A stretch of DNA of 9,277 bases from Phycisphaerae bacterium (GTDB lineage: Bacteria > Planctomycetota > Phycisphaerae > Sedimentisphaerales > SG8-4), in contig JAUWLI010000093.1 of NCBI GenBank assembly GCA_030613765.1, positions 1 to 9,277 on the forward strand, read 5' to 3'. Shown here in pieces: positions 6,154-9,277 of this stretch (positions are counted from its first letter, which is position 1; each line of letters starts with the position of its first letter). The notes beneath the pieces are model-generated. The model was not told where the DNA came from. It saw nothing but the letters and a program-made list of their open reading frames with translations, and ran no database searches. Both the position numbers and the translations under genes were made by a program.

Positions 6154-7270
6154 GCGTTTTCTTGGATAAACCGGTCAGGCGAACATCATCGCCGAAACGC
6201 TCAATTTCAACGTGATGCAAGCCGACAGCTTCGGTCAATCCCGCCATTGCCTCGGTTATTGGGACGCTTCCGGAGCCGCCGAGTATCTTCGGTGCGATAT
6301 AAACTACAATTTGGTCGACGATTCGCTCCTTCAAAAATGAAGCTATTACTGTTGGTCCGCCTTCGACAAGTAATTGAGCAACTCCACGTTTAGCCAATTC
6401 ACAAGTGAGAAAATGCAGACTTGAACAGCTTTCTTCCTCTGGGCAAGCAAGCACTTCAGCCCCCTTTTGGATTATTTTCTCCACGATTTGGGGATTTTCC
6501 CGGAGCGCTTGTTGACTCGTTAAGATTAGCACAGGGACTTTTTTTGCAGTAGCCATCAGTTTGCAATCCAAAGGAATCCTTAAATTGCCGTCGAGAACAA
6601 TTCTGGCGGCGTTTTTGCCTTTGCTCGGGCGGGCTGTCAATAGCGGGTCGTCAGCGATTACCGTATTGATACCTACCAATATCGCCCCAGCCTGACGACG
6701 CAGTCTGTGGACGTCTTTTCTGCTCTGTTCGCCTGAAATCCATTGTCGCTGGCGGCTTGTATCAGCGTAAGCAACTTTGGCGTCGATGCTTTGTGCCCAT
6801 TTCAATATCACCCAGCACTTGCCCGTGGTAACAAATTTGAAAAAAGGCGCATTCAGCAGACGTGCCTGCGTTTCACAGACGCCGGTCTCTACCTCGATTC
6901 CTGCATTTCGAAGTTGCTCGATGCCTTTGCCGTTGGCGTGCTCCGATGGGTCAATCGTGGCTACGACAACCTTTGCCACCCCGGCGGCAATTATTGCTTC
7001 TGTGCAGGGCCCGGTCTTTGCCTGATGGCAGCACGGCTCAAGAGTAACATACATCGCAGCTCCCTGCGGATTAACACCCAGCGTCTGGCAATCTTGAAGA
7101 GCGTTAATCTCGGCGTGGGGGCCGCCAAATTTCCTGTGCCAGCCTTTACCGACAACCTGATTTGCCTTTACTAAAACCGCCCCGACCGCAGGGTTCGGCT
7201 CAACCGAGCCGATTCCCCGCTGAGCCAGCTTTATCGCAGCCTCCATATATTTCCTGTCCTGATCAGTCAT
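6128..7270 (-). CDS. ribD: Bifunctional riboflavin biosynthesis deaminase/reductase RibD
   Basis: A 380-residue two-domain enzyme performing the second and third steps of riboflavin synthesis: zinc-dependent deamination of diaminohydroxyphosphoribosylaminopyrimidine, then NADPH-dependent reduction of the ribosyl chain. It is cytoplasmic. The N-terminal deaminase domain (about 1-145) has the catalytic HAE motif (H52, E54) and the zinc cysteines C80 and C89 in EPCCHQAKTGPC; EPNPAVGAVLV is also typical. The C-terminal reductase domain (about 150-367) has LKWAQSIDAK, QWISG, GAILVGINTVIADDPLLTAR and LLVEGGPTV, all conserved. The normal C-terminus at DDVRLTG is followed by a 13-residue tail that overlaps the next gene. 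The ATG directly follows the ligA stop (TAAATG), with AAGGAG 10 bases upstream inside ligA, suggesting translational coupling. No FMN riboswitch and no other rib genes are in the window. Confidence 0.96.
   Translation of the reverse strand: MTDQDRKYMEAAIKLAQRGIGSVEPNPAVGAVLVKANQVVGKGWHRKFGGPHAEINALQDCQTLGVNPQGAAMYVTLEPCCHQAKTGPCTEAIIAAGVAKVVVATIDPSEHANGKGIEQLRNAGIEVETGVCETQARLLNAPFFKFVTTGKCWVILKWAQSIDAKVAYADTSRQRQWISGEQSRKDVHRLRRQAGAILVGINTVIADDPLLTARPSKGKNAARIVLDGNLRIPLDCKLMATAKKVPVLILTSQQALRENPQIVEKIIQKGAEVLACPEEESCSSLHFLTCELAKRGVAQLLVEGGPTVIASFLKERIVDQIVVYIAPKILGGSGSVPITEAMAGLTEAVGLHHVEIERFGDDVRLTGLSKKTLDEISICP

Positions 7271-9277
<2,007 letters not shown>

Noticed and set aside
6743..7174. 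Plus-strand open frame of 143 codons
   Set aside because: It is entirely antisense to ribD, whose motifs are unambiguous.

Overview
The window looks like a piece of a bacterial chromosome from the Planctomycetota, most likely the Phycisphaerae side. That is an inference. It rests on a secreted protein combining thrombospondin-3, dockerin-like and MopE-type calcium-binding motifs, a secreted PQQ-type beta-propeller protein opening with the NWPQFRG signature frequent in that phylum, and a URO-D-superfamily methyltransferase-like protein next to housekeeping genes. No rRNA, tRNA or CRISPR array was seen.

Left part (1-2278): a small zinc-ribbon protein on the minus strand is followed by an IS1380-family insertion sequence on the plus strand. 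The transposase is nearly full length, with all three parts of the DDE core recognisable, but one extra base near 1063 splits it into two frames. A perfect 15-bp inverted repeat (453-467 and 2098-2112) brackets it and implies an element of about 1.66 kb, a normal size for the family. No target-site duplication is evident.

Middle part (2279-5073): a secreted mosaic calcium-binding protein (plus strand) converges on a secreted PQQ-type beta-propeller protein (minus strand). The 352-bp stretch upstream of the propeller gene holds a G-quadruplex-type motif and two copies of a 9-mer also found in the IS ends.

Right part (5074-9274): three tightly packed minus-strand genes, read in the order ligA (NAD-dependent DNA ligase), ribD (bifunctional riboflavin enzyme) and a URO-D-superfamily protein. 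ligA and ribD are exactly adjacent. The third gene either overlaps ribD by 26 bp or follows it by 40 bp, depending on its start. The layout suggests one transcript, although DNA repair, flavin synthesis and a methyltransferase-like fold share no obvious pathway.

I did not find a convincing undescribed system. The items most worth a second look are the transposase frameshift site, the inferred IS ends, the G-quadruplex motif with its neighbouring repeats, and the domain mosaic of the 324-residue secreted protein.
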